A stretch of 64,000 nucleotides of DNA. Source: Neptunicoccus cionae (lineage in GTDB: Bacteria > Pseudomonadota > Alphaproteobacteria > Rhodobacterales > Rhodobacteraceae). This document shows, piece by piece, positions 14,944 to 24,267 of the stretch. The position numbers were made by a program, and so were the translations under genes. The stretch lies in assembly GCF_002860325.1 (NCBI RefSeq), contig NZ_PKOJ01000005.1:186001-250000 (forward strand), given 5' to 3'. How positions within the stretch are numbered: the first letter of the stretch is position 1; every line of letters begins with the position of its first letter. Under the pieces are notes generated by a model. That model made no database searches. It saw nothing but the letters and a program-made list of their open reading frames with translations, and was not told the origin of the DNA.

Positions 14944-16701
14944 GTGCATCAGTTTGCCCACTACCGAATGATATTTGCCGCCCGACGGTTTTTCGGGCTG
15001 GTTGCGGTTGTGGCGGGGCTGATCGGGACGGCATCCAACCCTACGTATGCAGCGGATAAAACACCACAACATATAGGGATGGAAGTGCCGCCCCTTCCGG
15101 AGTCTCAACTCGACACACGGTTTGAAAACACACAGTTTAATGCGGCGCAGCAGGCTTTTTCGGCGAATTTTGCGACTGCTGAACCGGCCCAACGTTCGAC
15201 AGCAGCACTGGATTATGCCCAGTTCCTTATCAGCTGGATGATGCTTCCCGAAGCACAAGATTTAGTAGAGTTCAGTCTTAACGGTGCGAAGCAGGACGAA
15301 AGCGAACGCGCGCGGGCTTATATGTCCATGATTGACATCCTTTCCGGCGATCAAACGGCAGATAAAGAGATTCCGGCGGCCATGGGATTGGATCCTGTCT
15401 GGCCGGTTGTAGCCGGATTGTCGGCAGGCGATTCTATTGAAACCGATTTGCTGCGGTCTGCGTCCACACGACTTGAGCGGCACAGTCCGGCAGTCGCCGG
15501 TCGCCTTGTGCCGGTGCTCTTTGATGCAGCAGTTGCGAATAAAGATCTGGATTTTGCAAGAAGCCTTCTAAATGCTTCGGAAATGGGTACAGACCTTGCC
15601 GGAACGTCACAGATGCTGCTGATGCGCGGGCTTCTGGCGCGCGCAGAGCGGCAAAACCAGAATGCCTTTGATTTTTTTGCATGGGCATCAGAGCATCAGG
15701 ACCGCGCAGCAGCACAGGCGCGGATCGAGCTGGCCGATATGGCGCTTGAAAACCCCGATCGCGCGGTGCGGGAACGCGTGCGGGATTTGCTGGTAGAAGG
15801 CCTGGCCCGCTGGCGCGGCGACGCGCTGGCGCTAAGAATGCGCGCCTTGCTGGCGCGGGTTTCCGAAGATCTCGGGGATGCGGAAACCGCAATCCTTTCC
15901 ATGGCATCGCTGCACGCCGACCACCCCGAAACCCCCGAAGCAGAATTGGCAGAACGACGGATCGCTGTAATATTGGGTCAAATGGCAGAGGCGATCGAGG
16001 CAGACGCTATGAGCCTGCCGGACTCTCTGGCCATGGTGCGACGTCTTGAGCCATACATGAGCGCCCATACACAGCGGGTAGAGGTTCGCGGTGCTCTGGC
16101 CGGACGTTTCGCGCGGGCAGGGCTGACAGTCGCTGCCGAAGCTGAATACGCAGATATTTGGGACGGGTTGCTGGAACAAGAGCAAGCCGAAATCTCCCCT
16201 GCCCTGCTGGACCGGTTGTTGCTGGAACAGGCAAGGCGGTACCAGCGGGAAGACATTCCTGCTGCCGCAAGAAATTCGATCGCCCGCCGTCCGGCGGAAC
16301 GCGTGAAAGACCTTGATCCAGAATTTGCGAAAATTGAACTTCTGGCCGGCGGAACACCGGAAAACGAAGGCGACGTAAAGGTATCGCTTGAAGTGGGACG
16401 CTACGCTTTAAGCAAAAACAATGAGGACGCAGCACTTTCCGCACTCTCGCGGGCAGGCGTGCTGCCGTCCGCAGAAGGTATTCACGCCGCCCGCATCGCG
16501 GCTGCTCGTGGGCAGTCCGATGTATCTGGCTACTTGCAAAATCTTACCGGCGACTCGCGCGAAAAAGTGGCGCGGCTCACCACAATCCGGGCCGCAGAAG
16601 CGCCCCAAATTTCCCCGCTTTCGGTAGAAGCTGCACGCGGGATTGTTGAGCGGGCCACATCGGCTCTTGAGGCGGTTGCGGCGTTAAACACGTCCGACTG
16701 A
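14944..16701 (+). CDS. large exported helical-repeat (TPR-like) protein upstream of flgE
   Basis: A protein of about 585 aa that I do not recognise by name. A signal peptide is visible near the N-terminus (MIFAARRFFGLVAVVAGLIG, then a cleavage site near TYAAD), so it is likely periplasmic. The rest is Ala- and Leu-rich, predicted helical and repeat-like, for example LLMRGLLARAERQNQNAFDF and AQARIELADMALENPDRAV. I chose GTG 14944 with AAAAAGGG upstream; ATGs at 14872, 14899 and 14968 are alternatives, and the motif variant at 14899 argues against the two earliest. flgE follows after 62 bp. Rhizobial MotC is a periplasmic MotB partner in a comparable setting, but homology is not established. 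Confidence 0.65.
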   Translation: MHQFAHYRMIFAARRFFGLVAVVAGLIGTASNPTYAADKTPQHIGMEVPPLPESQLDTRFENTQFNAAQQAFSANFATAEPAQRSTAALDYAQFLISWMMLPEAQDLVEFSLNGAKQDESERARAYMSMIDILSGDQTADKEIPAAMGLDPVWPVVAGLSAGDSIETDLLRSASTRLERHSPAVAGRLVPVLFDAAVANKDLDFARSLLNASEMGTDLAGTSQMLLMRGLLARAERQNQNAFDFFAWASEHQDRAAAQARIELADMALENPDRAVRERVRDLLVEGLARWRGDALALRMRALLARVSEDLGDAETAILSMASLHADHPETPEAELAERRIAVILGQMAEAIEADAMSLPDSLAMVRRLEPYMSAHTQRVEVRGALAGRFARAGLTVAAEAEYADIWDGLLEQEQAEISPALLDRLLLEQARRYQREDIPAAARNSIARRPAERVKDLDPEFAKIELLAGGTPENEGDVKVSLEVGRYALSKNNEDAALSALSRAGVLPSAEGIHAARIAAARGQSDVSGYLQNLTGDSREKVARLTTIRAAEAPQISPLSVEAARGIVERATSALEAVAALNTSD

Positions 16702-16763
16702 AGGAAGAATAACAGAACCGGACAGGCCTGAACTTGTCTGGAAAATCCGAAAGGGAAACAGGA

Positions 16764-18050
16764 ATGTCCATTCAGAATGCCATGCAGGCAGGCGTCGCGG
16801 GCCTTAAGGTAAATTCTCAGTCCGTTGCCACGATTTCCAACAATATCGCGAATTCCAGCACGATCGGCTACAAGCGCAATTTTACCCAGATGGTCAGTCA
16901 GGTGGTTGGGGAATCCGGCTCTGTCAGCAGTGTCGACCGCAAGGATATTGAAACCGGCGGCGCGATTATCGGATCTACATCCGAAACGGATCTCGCGGTA
17001 GACGGAGACGGTTTCTTTGTTGTGATGAAAGACCCTGAGAGCAAGGACGCCTCAAACTTCCTGCTGACCCGTGCAGGCTCTTTTGAAGTAGATAAGAACG
17101 GCTATATGGTTAACGCCGCCGGATATTATCTGGCTGGCTACGGCTATGAAGACGGCAGCATCACCGGCGTGGATCGCAACACCTTTAGCGATCTTGAGGC
17201 TGTTAAAATGGGGACTGCGGCCATGGCCGCGGAAATGTCGACTGCAGGCAAAATAGAGGGCAACCTTCCCTCCAGCCTGACAGGTACCGGCGTTGCAGAA
17301 GACCCTTTTGTGTCAAGCATGTCCTATTATACCGCGCTTGGCGAACAGGAAGGGCTCAGCTTTGCATGGACCCCTTCCGACACCACGGAAAATACATGGA
17401 GCATCGAGGTTTCGGGCGACGACGGCACGGTTTACGGCACTGTTGAAGTGGTCTTTTCGGACTCCGGTGCAACAGCAGGGGCGCCGGCGTCCTATGTGTT
17501 TACCGCTGATCCCGGACTGACTGCGCCTGCGGATTTTTCGGTGGATGCAGATGGCAATATGACCCTGACCATCGACAACGGAACAGCGCCACAAAATCTG
17601 GTTGTGGCCCTTGGCGCGGTCGGCACCTTTACCGGCATCACACAGTTTGACGGGGATTATGAACCCCAGCAGATGACCGTTGATGGCTGGTCTGCCTCTG
17701 CGGTGGAAAAATCCGAAATTGACGCGGAAGGCAATCTGATCGGCATTTTCGAAAATGGCGAACGCCAGTCGCTGTATCAGATCGCCGTAGCAACTGTCAC
17801 AAGCCCCGGAGCTATGGAAGAAACCTCTGGCAATGCCTACGCCCTGACACTCGGGTCTGGCGAGGCCGTGATGAACGTGGCCGGATCGGGAGCCGGAACC
17901 ATTGAAGCGGGCGCGACCGAAGCCTCCAACGTAGATATTGCTCAGGAAATGACAGAACTGATTCAGGTTCAGCGCGCCTATTCTTCGAATGCAAAATCCA
18001 TCACCACGTCGGATGAGATGATGCAAGAAGTCAACAATCTGAAACGCTAG
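16764..18050 (+). CDS. flgE: flagellar hook protein FlgE
   Basis: A 428-aa hook subunit. The start at 16764 (AAGGGAAACAGG upstream) gives MSIQNAMQAGVAGLKVNSQS followed by NNIANSSTIGYKRNF, the conserved export and polymerisation N-terminus. The C-terminus DIAQEMTELIQVQRAYSSNA with DEMMQEVNNLKR is the matching rod/hook signature. The central domains are the variable hook body. It is the first gene of a compact flgE-flgK-flgL block. Confidence 0.95.
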   Translation: MSIQNAMQAGVAGLKVNSQSVATISNNIANSSTIGYKRNFTQMVSQVVGESGSVSSVDRKDIETGGAIIGSTSETDLAVDGDGFFVVMKDPESKDASNFLLTRAGSFEVDKNGYMVNAAGYYLAGYGYEDGSITGVDRNTFSDLEAVKMGTAAMAAEMSTAGKIEGNLPSSLTGTGVAEDPFVSSMSYYTALGEQEGLSFAWTPSDTTENTWSIEVSGDDGTVYGTVEVVFSDSGATAGAPASYVFTADPGLTAPADFSVDADGNMTLTIDNGTAPQNLVVALGAVGTFTGITQFDGDYEPQQMTVDGWSASAVEKSEIDAEGNLIGIFENGERQSLYQIAVATVTSPGAMEETSGNAYALTLGSGEAVMNVAGSGAGTIEAGATEASNVDIAQEMTELIQVQRAYSSNAKSITTSDEMMQEVNNLKR

Positions 18051-18061
18051 GATAAGCTGAA

Positions 18062-19459
18062 ATGAGCCTGTCTTCTGCTCTGAGTATTGCGCGGTCCGGT
18101 TTGACCGTCGCCGCGCAACAAACCGATCTCGTCTCCCGGAACATGGCGAATTCCGGAACCGAAGGCGTCACCAGAAAATGGGCCAACCTTTCCACCGACG
18201 CGACAGGCGGGGTTTCCGTCACTTCTGTTGAACGCAGTGTAGATACGCTGCTTCAACGGCTGGACCGTGAAAACATGTCCAAACTGGCGCAGCAGTCCAC
18301 AGTGTCCGACGGGCTGAGCGCCTACACGAGTTTTCTCGGTCAGCCCGATGACGAAATTTCGCCTGCGGCCAAACTGTCCGAACTGCAAAACTCGCTGGTT
18401 CTGCTTTCGACCCTGCCTTCAGAAGAATCCACCCAAATACAGGTTGTGACCGCCGCCAAAGCCATGGCATCGCAGTTGAACGATTTGTCCGGAACGGTTA
18501 GCGACATCAATTCAGAGGTCGAGCGTAACATCCGCTACGATGTTTCCTCCGCAAACGAAGTTCTGGAGGAAATCGCAGCGCTGAACCAGAAAATCCTGCG
18601 CTCTGAAGATGGATCGGTGACACAGGCGGGATATCTGGACGAAATGGACCAGAAGCTGGATGAAATGAGCAGCTTCATGGACATCCAGACGGTGACTTCT
18701 AACGATGGCACCATCAATCTGTATACCGGCGCCGGAACCGAACTGGTCATCGGCAATACAGCGAAATCAATCAGTTACGATCCCGTGGCAGGCACGCTCT
18801 CTGCGGGTAGTATAGATATTACCCCGAACGGCGAAGGCCGCGGTGTGATGCAGGGCAGCCTTAGCGGGTTGTTTGAACTACGCGATGAACAGCTTCCGCA
18901 GCTGTCGGCCCAGCTGGATGCGCTGGCCGCTGGTCTGATTTCAACCATGCAGGATGCCAACCCGTTTGGCTCCGGTGGCACCGGACTGTTTACCGACGCA
19001 GGCAACGTGTATGATCCCGCGTCTGTCGAAGGGCTGGCGGGAAGGATCGAAGTGAACGGAGAGGTCGACAGTACCGCCGGTGGCTCTCCATCCCTGCTGC
19101 AAAGTGGCGGTGATCCGGCAACACCCCTCGGGGATAGCAGCTATATCACTGCGATGCTTGACGGATTCAATGAAAGCCTGACCGTGGATCTGGCGGGACT
19201 TGGGGACAGCCTGACTCTCGCTGAACTGGCACCGGCTCTGGTCTCTCAACAGCAAAGCCTGCGCGCCACAGCCGAGGCAGCGACCCTGACCACCCAATCC
19301 GCCGGCGAGACAATCGCTGCATCACGCAGCAATTTCGAAGGGGTAAATATTGATGACGAACTGCAAAAGCTGCTTGTGATCGAACAGAGTTACGCCGCCA
19401 ATGCACGCGTTTTGACCTCGATCAACCAAATGCTCGACACACTTATCCAGTCGTTCTGA
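18062..19459 (+). CDS. flgK: flagellar hook-filament junction protein FlgK (HAP1)
   Basis: A 465-aa junction protein, first of two between hook and filament. The N-terminus is SSALSIARSGLTVAAQQTDL with VSRNMANSGTEGVTRKWAN; the C-terminus is EGVNIDDELQKLLVIEQSYA with NARVLTSINQMLDTLIQ. The central region LNDLSGTVSDINSEVERNI is typical of FlgK. It lies 11 bp after flgE and 16 bp before flgL. The FlgN-like chaperone gene at 41229 is the likely partner. Confidence 0.95.
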   Translation: MSLSSALSIARSGLTVAAQQTDLVSRNMANSGTEGVTRKWANLSTDATGGVSVTSVERSVDTLLQRLDRENMSKLAQQSTVSDGLSAYTSFLGQPDDEISPAAKLSELQNSLVLLSTLPSEESTQIQVVTAAKAMASQLNDLSGTVSDINSEVERNIRYDVSSANEVLEEIAALNQKILRSEDGSVTQAGYLDEMDQKLDEMSSFMDIQTVTSNDGTINLYTGAGTELVIGNTAKSISYDPVAGTLSAGSIDITPNGEGRGVMQGSLSGLFELRDEQLPQLSAQLDALAAGLISTMQDANPFGSGGTGLFTDAGNVYDPASVEGLAGRIEVNGEVDSTAGGSPSLLQSGGDPATPLGDSSYITAMLDGFNESLTVDLAGLGDSLTLAELAPALVSQQQSLRATAEAATLTTQSAGETIAASRSNFEGVNIDDELQKLLVIEQSYAANARVLTSINQMLDTLIQSF

Positions 19460-19475
19460 CGGGAAGGAAACCGAT

Positions 19476-20375
19476 ATGACCATCAGTACAGTTAGCACCA
19501 GCCAGCAATCCCTGAACATGCGGACCGTCATTGCCCGCCAGAACGAAGAACTGGCCACGCTGACAAAAGAAACCGCAACCGGCGTCAAGGCAGATGTCTT
19601 TGCCGAAAACCCCGGTGCGGCGACGCAAAGCCTGTTGATGCGGTCCCATCTGGCGGCAACTTCGTCTTACAAAACCTCCAACGAATTGTTGGAAGGCAAG
19701 CTGGATGTGATCTACACAGCGATTTCCGGCCTGAAAGCCGAAGCAAGCAGTTTTCAGGATCTTTCTGTTAGCGGCGCAATCACCTCTATGAACCGCGACG
19801 AATACCAGCAGCAAGCAGCGCATACGCTGGAAACTATCGTTTCAGCCCTGAACACCACCTATAACGGCGAATTCCTGTTTTCGGGGCTGGCGACAGATCA
19901 GAAACCTCTGGAAATCGACGGAACCGGAACCGCTGTAACCTATTCAGGCGATACAACCGGAACTGCCTCTGCACCGATTGATGATACCACGACCCTGAAC
20001 TATGGAATCCGTGCGGATGATCCGGCGCTGACTGCGGTGTTTGATGCGTTGAACCTTGTGCTGTCGACTGATCTGAACAGTCTGTCGGACGGCGATTTCG
20101 AACTGATGAGAGACAATGTGACCTCTTTGATGAACGAAGGCCTGAGCGGACTGACCTCGATCGAGGCAGCGATCGGTAACAACCAGAGCATCCTGAGCGC
20201 AAAGATCGACGATCAAAGCACAAGGCTCAACATCTACAACAATGCTATCGCGGGTGTGGAAACCGCCGATCCCGAGGAAACAGCGCTGCGGTTGAACCAG
20301 CTTATCCAGCAACTGGAAGTCAGCTATCAGATCACATCACGACTGAACGGCATGAGCCTGCTGAACTATCTCTAG
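19476..20375 (+). CDS. flgL: flagellar hook-filament junction protein FlgL (HAP3)
   Basis: A 299-aa flagellin-like junction protein. The N-terminus has the flagellin-type coiled coil (MRTVIARQNEELATLTKETA), followed by FLFSGLATDQKPL, a segment usual in FlgL. The C-terminal helix ends QLEVSYQITSRLNGMSLLNY. It is third in flgE-flgK-flgL and probably ends that transcript, meeting a convergent gene 30 bp later. Confidence 0.9.
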   Translation: MTISTVSTSQQSLNMRTVIARQNEELATLTKETATGVKADVFAENPGAATQSLLMRSHLAATSSYKTSNELLEGKLDVIYTAISGLKAEASSFQDLSVSGAITSMNRDEYQQQAAHTLETIVSALNTTYNGEFLFSGLATDQKPLEIDGTGTAVTYSGDTTGTASAPIDDTTTLNYGIRADDPALTAVFDALNLVLSTDLNSLSDGDFELMRDNVTSLMNEGLSGLTSIEAAIGNNQSILSAKIDDQSTRLNIYNNAIAGVETADPEETALRLNQLIQQLEVSYQITSRLNGMSLLNYL

Positions 20376-20405
20376 GATGGCTCGTTTCGGGGTGGCTTCA
20401 GCCGG

Positions 20406-21374
20406 TTACTTGAACAGCTCGTTACGCAATGCGTCTACAGTTCCTTCCGGATTATCCGGATTGATAAAGCTGCCGGTTGTCCAGAACCCGAAGAACACCA
20501 CTGTTGCGAAAAAGTAAGCTGCGAACAGTCCGGCTAGGATCTTGTGGGATTTCGAAACCACCGGCCCGCCGGTAAAAGTGAAATACACCAGCCCGCCGGA
20601 TTCAGAGACAACCGGATGTACAGTTGCACCCGTCGGGACAAGGCTTGCCGGCATAAAGGCAGAAGGGAGCCGGATCTCTGCTACCGGCCGGTTGTTCGCA
20701 ATGCACGCCGAGGCAGAAATGGCAAAACCTGTCCGGTCTTCCCGCAGCAGAATATCCCCTTCGGTCAGCGAGACTGTCGGACCGCTGGCCGCTAGGGTTA
20801 AAACCGCTTCACCGTTTGCGGACTGGCTGTAGCGGAGTCCCTCCAGATATGACGGCACCGGTGCGACACTCTCCAAAGGCACAAACCCCTGCGGCACGGC
20901 AGGTGTGTTTTGTGCATTCTGGGTGGATTTGGTCGGGGCCGGATGCTCCGCCTCGGGGGCATCTTTCACAGGGGCAACGTCAGCAGGTGTTGCCGCCTGC
21001 GGCATTGCAATCCCCATGTCCCGCGCAAATTCGAAATTCACCACGAAGTTTTCGATTTCTTCGCGCAGTTCTGAATCCGGCAGGTTCAGGGCTGTTTCTA
21101 TTCCGGATAGAAGCACAATATCTTCGGAAAACCCCATGTCGATTTCGGGGTAGCCTTCCAACCGTGGATAGACCGCAAGAGTTTGTGGCACCCGAACCTG
21201 TTCCAGAGCTTGCAATCGGGCGACGACACCGGCCGGATTTTCTCCGTCGTGATAAGGCTGCATCTGTACGATACGCCCGTCCCTGACCACCACAGCCAGA
21301 GCGACTTCTTCGGGCCATTCAAAGTTTTGGACAATCTCGGAATTCTCGAACAATCGAATGAAGGGGGTCTTCAC
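20406..21374 (-). CDS. hypothetical protein with a C-terminal membrane anchor
   Basis: A protein of about 322 aa with no family I recognise. The GTG start at 21374 is preceded by AAGGTGAG at proper spacing. An acidic cytoplasmic-type N-terminal half (FIRLFENSEIVQNFEWPEEV) leads to a Pro/Ala-rich linker (about 155-190) and a beta-rich stretch (LTLAASGPTVSLTEGDILL). One membrane segment near residues 278-300 follows (ILAGLFAAYFFATVVFFGFW), then a short tail. It is convergent with flgL and divergent from motA. A degenerate motif (TGCGAATTTT, near 21434-21450) lies upstream. Probably a flagellar accessory membrane protein by context only. Confidence 0.6.
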   Translation of the reverse strand: MKTPFIRLFENSEIVQNFEWPEEVALAVVVRDGRIVQMQPYHDGENPAGVVARLQALEQVRVPQTLAVYPRLEGYPEIDMGFSEDIVLLSGIETALNLPDSELREEIENFVVNFEFARDMGIAMPQAATPADVAPVKDAPEAEHPAPTKSTQNAQNTPAVPQGFVPLESVAPVPSYLEGLRYSQSANGEAVLTLAASGPTVSLTEGDILLREDRTGFAISASACIANNRPVAEIRLPSAFMPASLVPTGATVHPVVSESGGLVYFTFTGGPVVSKSHKILAGLFAAYFFATVVFFGFWTTGSFINPDNPEGTVDALRNELFK

Positions 21375-21460
21375 GTTAACGCTCACCTTACAGGTCCAAT
21401 TCTGGTTCGAGAATGTCTGAAAAATTATAATAAAATTCGCATTCTCGCAAGCTGCATCTT

Positions 21461-21470
21461 TTGCGAAAAA
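21461..21470 (+). promoter_or_regulatory. flagellar-cluster motif TTGCGAAAAA, copy 5 (motA)
   Basis: TTTTGCGAAAAAAAG on the rightward strand, 48 bp upstream of the motA start, in the divergent region with the 20406 gene. A leftward degenerate copy (TTGCGAGAATGCGAATTTT) is just to its left. Confidence 0.6.
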
Positions 21471-21518
21471 AAGAAATAACCTATGCTTGTGCCAAGACAT
21501 ACTTCGGAGACGTAAACC

Positions 21519-22388
21519 ATGTTAATCCCAATTGGGCTGCTCGTCATATTGCTGCTCGTTTTCGGAGGCTTCAGCCTGTCGGGTGGCAATTTCGATGTGA
21601 TCCTTCACGCGCTGCCTTTTGAGGGAATGATGATCGCCGGGGCCTCTATCGGGGCCCTTATTGTTTCGAGCGATCTGCAAAGCCTGAAGCTGACGTTCGG
21701 GGGGTTGAAGCGGGCCTTTGCCGGGCCACGCTGGAAGGCCGCAGATTACAACGAATTGCTGATGCTGTTGTTCGAACTGGCACGTCTGCAACGGAACGCT
21801 TCTCCGGTTGAAATGGAGCAACACATTGAAAATCCGCAAGAATCTGACATTTTCACCAGATACCCGCGTATTTTGAAAGACACCTCCTCTGTGATGCTGA
21901 TCTGCGACAGCCTGCGGATGATCTCGCTCAACTTTGACAACCCGCACCAGATGGAAGACGTCATTGAAAAGCGGATCGAAACAACACTTGAGGAACGTTT
22001 GATCGGCGGGCATGCCATTGCAAAAATGGCGGACGGCCTGCCGGCCATCGGGATTGTTGCGGCTGTTCTCGGGGTTATCAAGACAATGTCCTCTGTGGAC
22101 AAACCGCCGGAGGTGCTGGGCATGATGATCGGCGGCGCACTGGTGGGAACGTTCCTCGGGGTGTTTCTGGCCTATTGTGTGGTACAACCTGTGGCCGACC
22201 GGATCGCTTCGATCGAAGAAGCGGACTACAGTTTCGCCAAAGTTATCCGCGATACTGTTGTTGCGATGACACAGGGCCACCCCCCGAATGTCTGCGTCGA
22301 AATCGGACGGGGCAACATCCCTGAACGGCTGCGCCCCAGCTTTAACAATGTGGATGAATCCCAACGCAATCTGGCGCGGGCGGCATGA
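21519..22388 (+). CDS. motA: flagellar stator protein MotA
   Basis: A 289-aa stator subunit with four membrane segments. The first two are near residues 1-20 and 30-55 (MLIPIGLLVILLLVFGGFSL, MMIAGASIGALIV). The last two are near 170-230, including GLPAIGIVAAVLGVIKTMSS and MIGGALVGTFLGVFLAYCVV. The large cytoplasmic loop between them contacts FliG. The SD GGAGACG precedes ATG 21519. It overlaps the next gene (fliJ-like) by 4 bp; its partner motB is 15 kb away. Confidence 0.93.
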   Translation: MLIPIGLLVILLLVFGGFSLSGGNFDVILHALPFEGMMIAGASIGALIVSSDLQSLKLTFGGLKRAFAGPRWKAADYNELLMLLFELARLQRNASPVEMEQHIENPQESDIFTRYPRILKDTSSVMLICDSLRMISLNFDNPHQMEDVIEKRIETTLEERLIGGHAIAKMADGLPAIGIVAAVLGVIKTMSSVDKPPEVLGMMIGGALVGTFLGVFLAYCVVQPVADRIASIEEADYSFAKVIRDTVVAMTQGHPPNVCVEIGRGNIPERLRPSFNNVDESQRNLARAA

Positions 22389-22816
22389 AGGAGCGGGAAA
22401 AAACCTACGCGCTGCTGGCAAGGCTGCACACGCAGGAAATGGAAACCCAGGCGAGCACTCTTGCCGCGTTGCAGGGTGAAGCTGACCGACTGGTGTCAGA
22501 GCGGAACCGGCTGGATCAAAGCCGCAAGGAAGGCGCCTCTGTTACGATGGTTGAAGCCATGCCGTATCGCGGGCGTTTTCTGAATATCGTGCGGAAAGAG
22601 AACCAGCGTCTGTCCCGCCTTATTGACGATGTGGAACGGCGGATCGAAACCCAGCGCGATAAAGTGATGGAAGCCTACCGCGAGGTGCGGTCCTCGGAAA
22701 AACTGCGCGAGGACGTCAAGGACAACATCCGCCGTGCGATCCGGCAGTCTGCCCAGACAGAAGCGGACGAGTTGATCCTTCTTCGCAGAATTACAGACAA
22801 CAATCCGGCGCGCTGA
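22385..22816 (+). CDS. coiled-coil protein, probable FliJ-type export chaperone
   Basis: A 143-aa highly charged, almost entirely helical protein (LQGEADRLVSERNRLDQSRK, RLSRLIDDVERRIETQRDKV). Length and coiled-coil character match FliJ, which docks in the FliI hexamer and escorts export substrates. No other fliJ candidate was seen in the cluster, and fliI lies immediately beside it in convergent orientation (4-bp gap). Sequence identity to known FliJ cannot be confirmed by eye, so no symbol is assigned. It overlaps motA by 4 bp. Confidence 0.65.
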   Translation: MKEREKTYALLARLHTQEMETQASTLAALQGEADRLVSERNRLDQSRKEGASVTMVEAMPYRGRFLNIVRKENQRLSRLIDDVERRIETQRDKVMEAYREVRSSEKLREDVKDNIRRAIRQSAQTEADELILLRRITDNNPAR

Positions 22817-22819
22817 TCC

Positions 22820-24226
22820 TCAGACAACGTTATCGTATTGGGTCGGAAGCTCTGGCATATCGACCTTAACCCCCGCCTCTTCCAGCAGGCCGTAAAGGGT
22901 TGCAAAAGCTTCTTCGCTGCTTTGGGGCGCACGCACGCCCTGCCCCAGAAAACCGTCTGCAAGTTTGGCAAAACGGATCGCGGCGTCCGTATCCGGATCT
23001 GTTCCGGTGCGATAGGCGCCGATGCGGGCCAGATCCTCTATATCCGCGTGTCGGGCAAGGGCACGGCGCGCGGCGGACATAATGGCAAGTTCGATGGCAA
23101 TGTGGCAATCCGGCAGGGACCGAGACACGGATTTTGCAATGTTTATAGCAGGATAGCGCCCGGACTCTGCAATCTTCCGGTCCAGAACGATATGCCCGTC
23201 CAGAATACCCCTGACCGTATCAGCGACCGGTTCGTTCATATCGTCGCCGTCCACCAATACCGTGTAAAGGGCCGTAATATCTCCGCCTTCCTTGCGCGCC
23301 GATCCCGGACCGGACCGTTCTAACAAACGGGGCAATTCGGTAAACACTGTAGGCGTATAGCCACGGGTGGCAGGGGGTTCACCGGCGGCGAGTCCGATTT
23401 CCCGCTGCGCGGTTGCAAACCGCGTCACACTATCCAGCATCAACAGAACCTGTTTGCCCTGATCGCGATAGAATTCTGCAATCGACGTGGCCGCAAAGGC
23501 AGCCTGCCGCCGCATCAGCGGAGGCTGGTCCGACGTTGCCACAACCACCGCAGAACGGGCCATGCCTTCCGGCCCGAGATCCCGCGTCAGAAAATCCTGA
23601 ACTTCCCGTCCCCGTTCCCCGACCAGCCCGATCACGATGACATCCGCATTCGCCTGACGGGCCAACATGGCCATCAGCGTCGATTTACCGACACCGGAAC
23701 CGGCAAAAATCCCCAGCCGTTGCCCCCTGCAAATCGGTGTGAACACGTCGATTGCGCGGATACCGGTTTCCAGCTTTCCGCCCATTACCCGCCGGTCAAA
23801 CGCATCGGGCGGAGTGTTGCGCAACGGGTAGCCGCAAGGCCCGTCCGGCAGTTCAAGCCCGTCCAGCGGTTCGCCAAAAGCGTCAACGACGCGGCCGATC
23901 CAGTCCTGCCCCGGAAAGATGTCTCCGGCACCCGTCATCAGCTCTACGCGGTCGCCCCGCCCGATCCCGTCCCATGTGCCAAACGGAAGCAGGCGAATCC
24001 CTTCGGAATCGGTTGCGACCACCTCGGAGGGGATTCGCCCCGCGACCAGCGCCCGGTCCCCAATTTTGGCACTTTCCCCGAGTCCGGAGGCCGTCAGACC
24101 CAAACCGCCAACGCTAATAACCTTTCCCGACACCAGCGATGACGGAATTTTACGCATCTCGCTCCGCAATTGCGAAAAAGTTGTTGGGCGCTCCATAAGC
24201 AGGCTTTCAATCATAGGTATATCCAT
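22820..24226 (-). CDS. fliI: flagellum-specific export ATPase FliI
   Basis: A 468-aa ATPase that energises type III export. Walker A is GIFAGSGVGKST near residues 172-183. The Walker B region VLLMLDSVTRFATAQREIGL follows, then GEPPATRGYTPTVFTELPRL, all diagnostic of the FliI/F1-beta family. I chose ATG 24226 (MDIPMIESLLMERP); an upstream extension to 24289 would read through the motif region. The TTGCGAAAAA motif on this strand lies 22 bp upstream. A rightward copy of the motif (24170) lies inside its 5' coding end. Confidence 0.95.
   Translation of the reverse strand: MDIPMIESLLMERPTTFSQLRSEMRKIPSSLVSGKVISVGGLGLTASGLGESAKIGDRALVAGRIPSEVVATDSEGIRLLPFGTWDGIGRGDRVELMTGAGDIFPGQDWIGRVVDAFGEPLDGLELPDGPCGYPLRNTPPDAFDRRVMGGKLETGIRAIDVFTPICRGQRLGIFAGSGVGKSTLMAMLARQANADVIVIGLVGERGREVQDFLTRDLGPEGMARSAVVVATSDQPPLMRRQAAFAATSIAEFYRDQGKQVLLMLDSVTRFATAQREIGLAAGEPPATRGYTPTVFTELPRLLERSGPGSARKEGGDITALYTVLVDGDDMNEPVADTVRGILDGHIVLDRKIAESGRYPAINIAKSVSRSLPDCHIAIELAIMSAARRALARHADIEDLARIGAYRTGTDPDTDAAIRFAKLADGFLGQGVRAPQSSEEAFATLYGLLEEAGVKVDMPELPTQYDNVV
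24170..24179 (+). promoter_or_regulatory. flagellar-cluster motif TTGCGAAAAA, copy 6 (flgB operon)
   Basis: Rightward copy inside the first codons of fliI, antisense to it and 88 bp upstream of flgB. It is the only exact copy seen within a gene, and it faces the long flgB-to-flhB operon. Confidence 0.5.
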
Positions 24227-24248
24227 TGTATAAACACCTACGATTGAT

Positions 24249-24258
24249 TTTTTCGCAA
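24249..24258 (-). promoter_or_regulatory. flagellar-cluster motif TTGCGAAAAA, copy 7 (fliI)
   Basis: On the leftward strand CCTTGCGAAAAAATCAATCG ends 22 bp before the fliI ATG. It lies between the divergent fliI and flgB starts, 9 bp before flgB. Confidence 0.6.
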
Positions 24259-24267
24259 GGACAAAAC

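Noticed and set aside
16321-16345. TTTGCGAAAATT inside the TPR-like gene
   Set aside because: Within a coding frame (EFAKIE) and one A short of the motif; not counted.
21440-21480. Sigma-54 promoter reading of TTGC (-12) in the motif
   Set aside because: No TGGCAC-type -24 element at the required spacing upstream of this or other copies.
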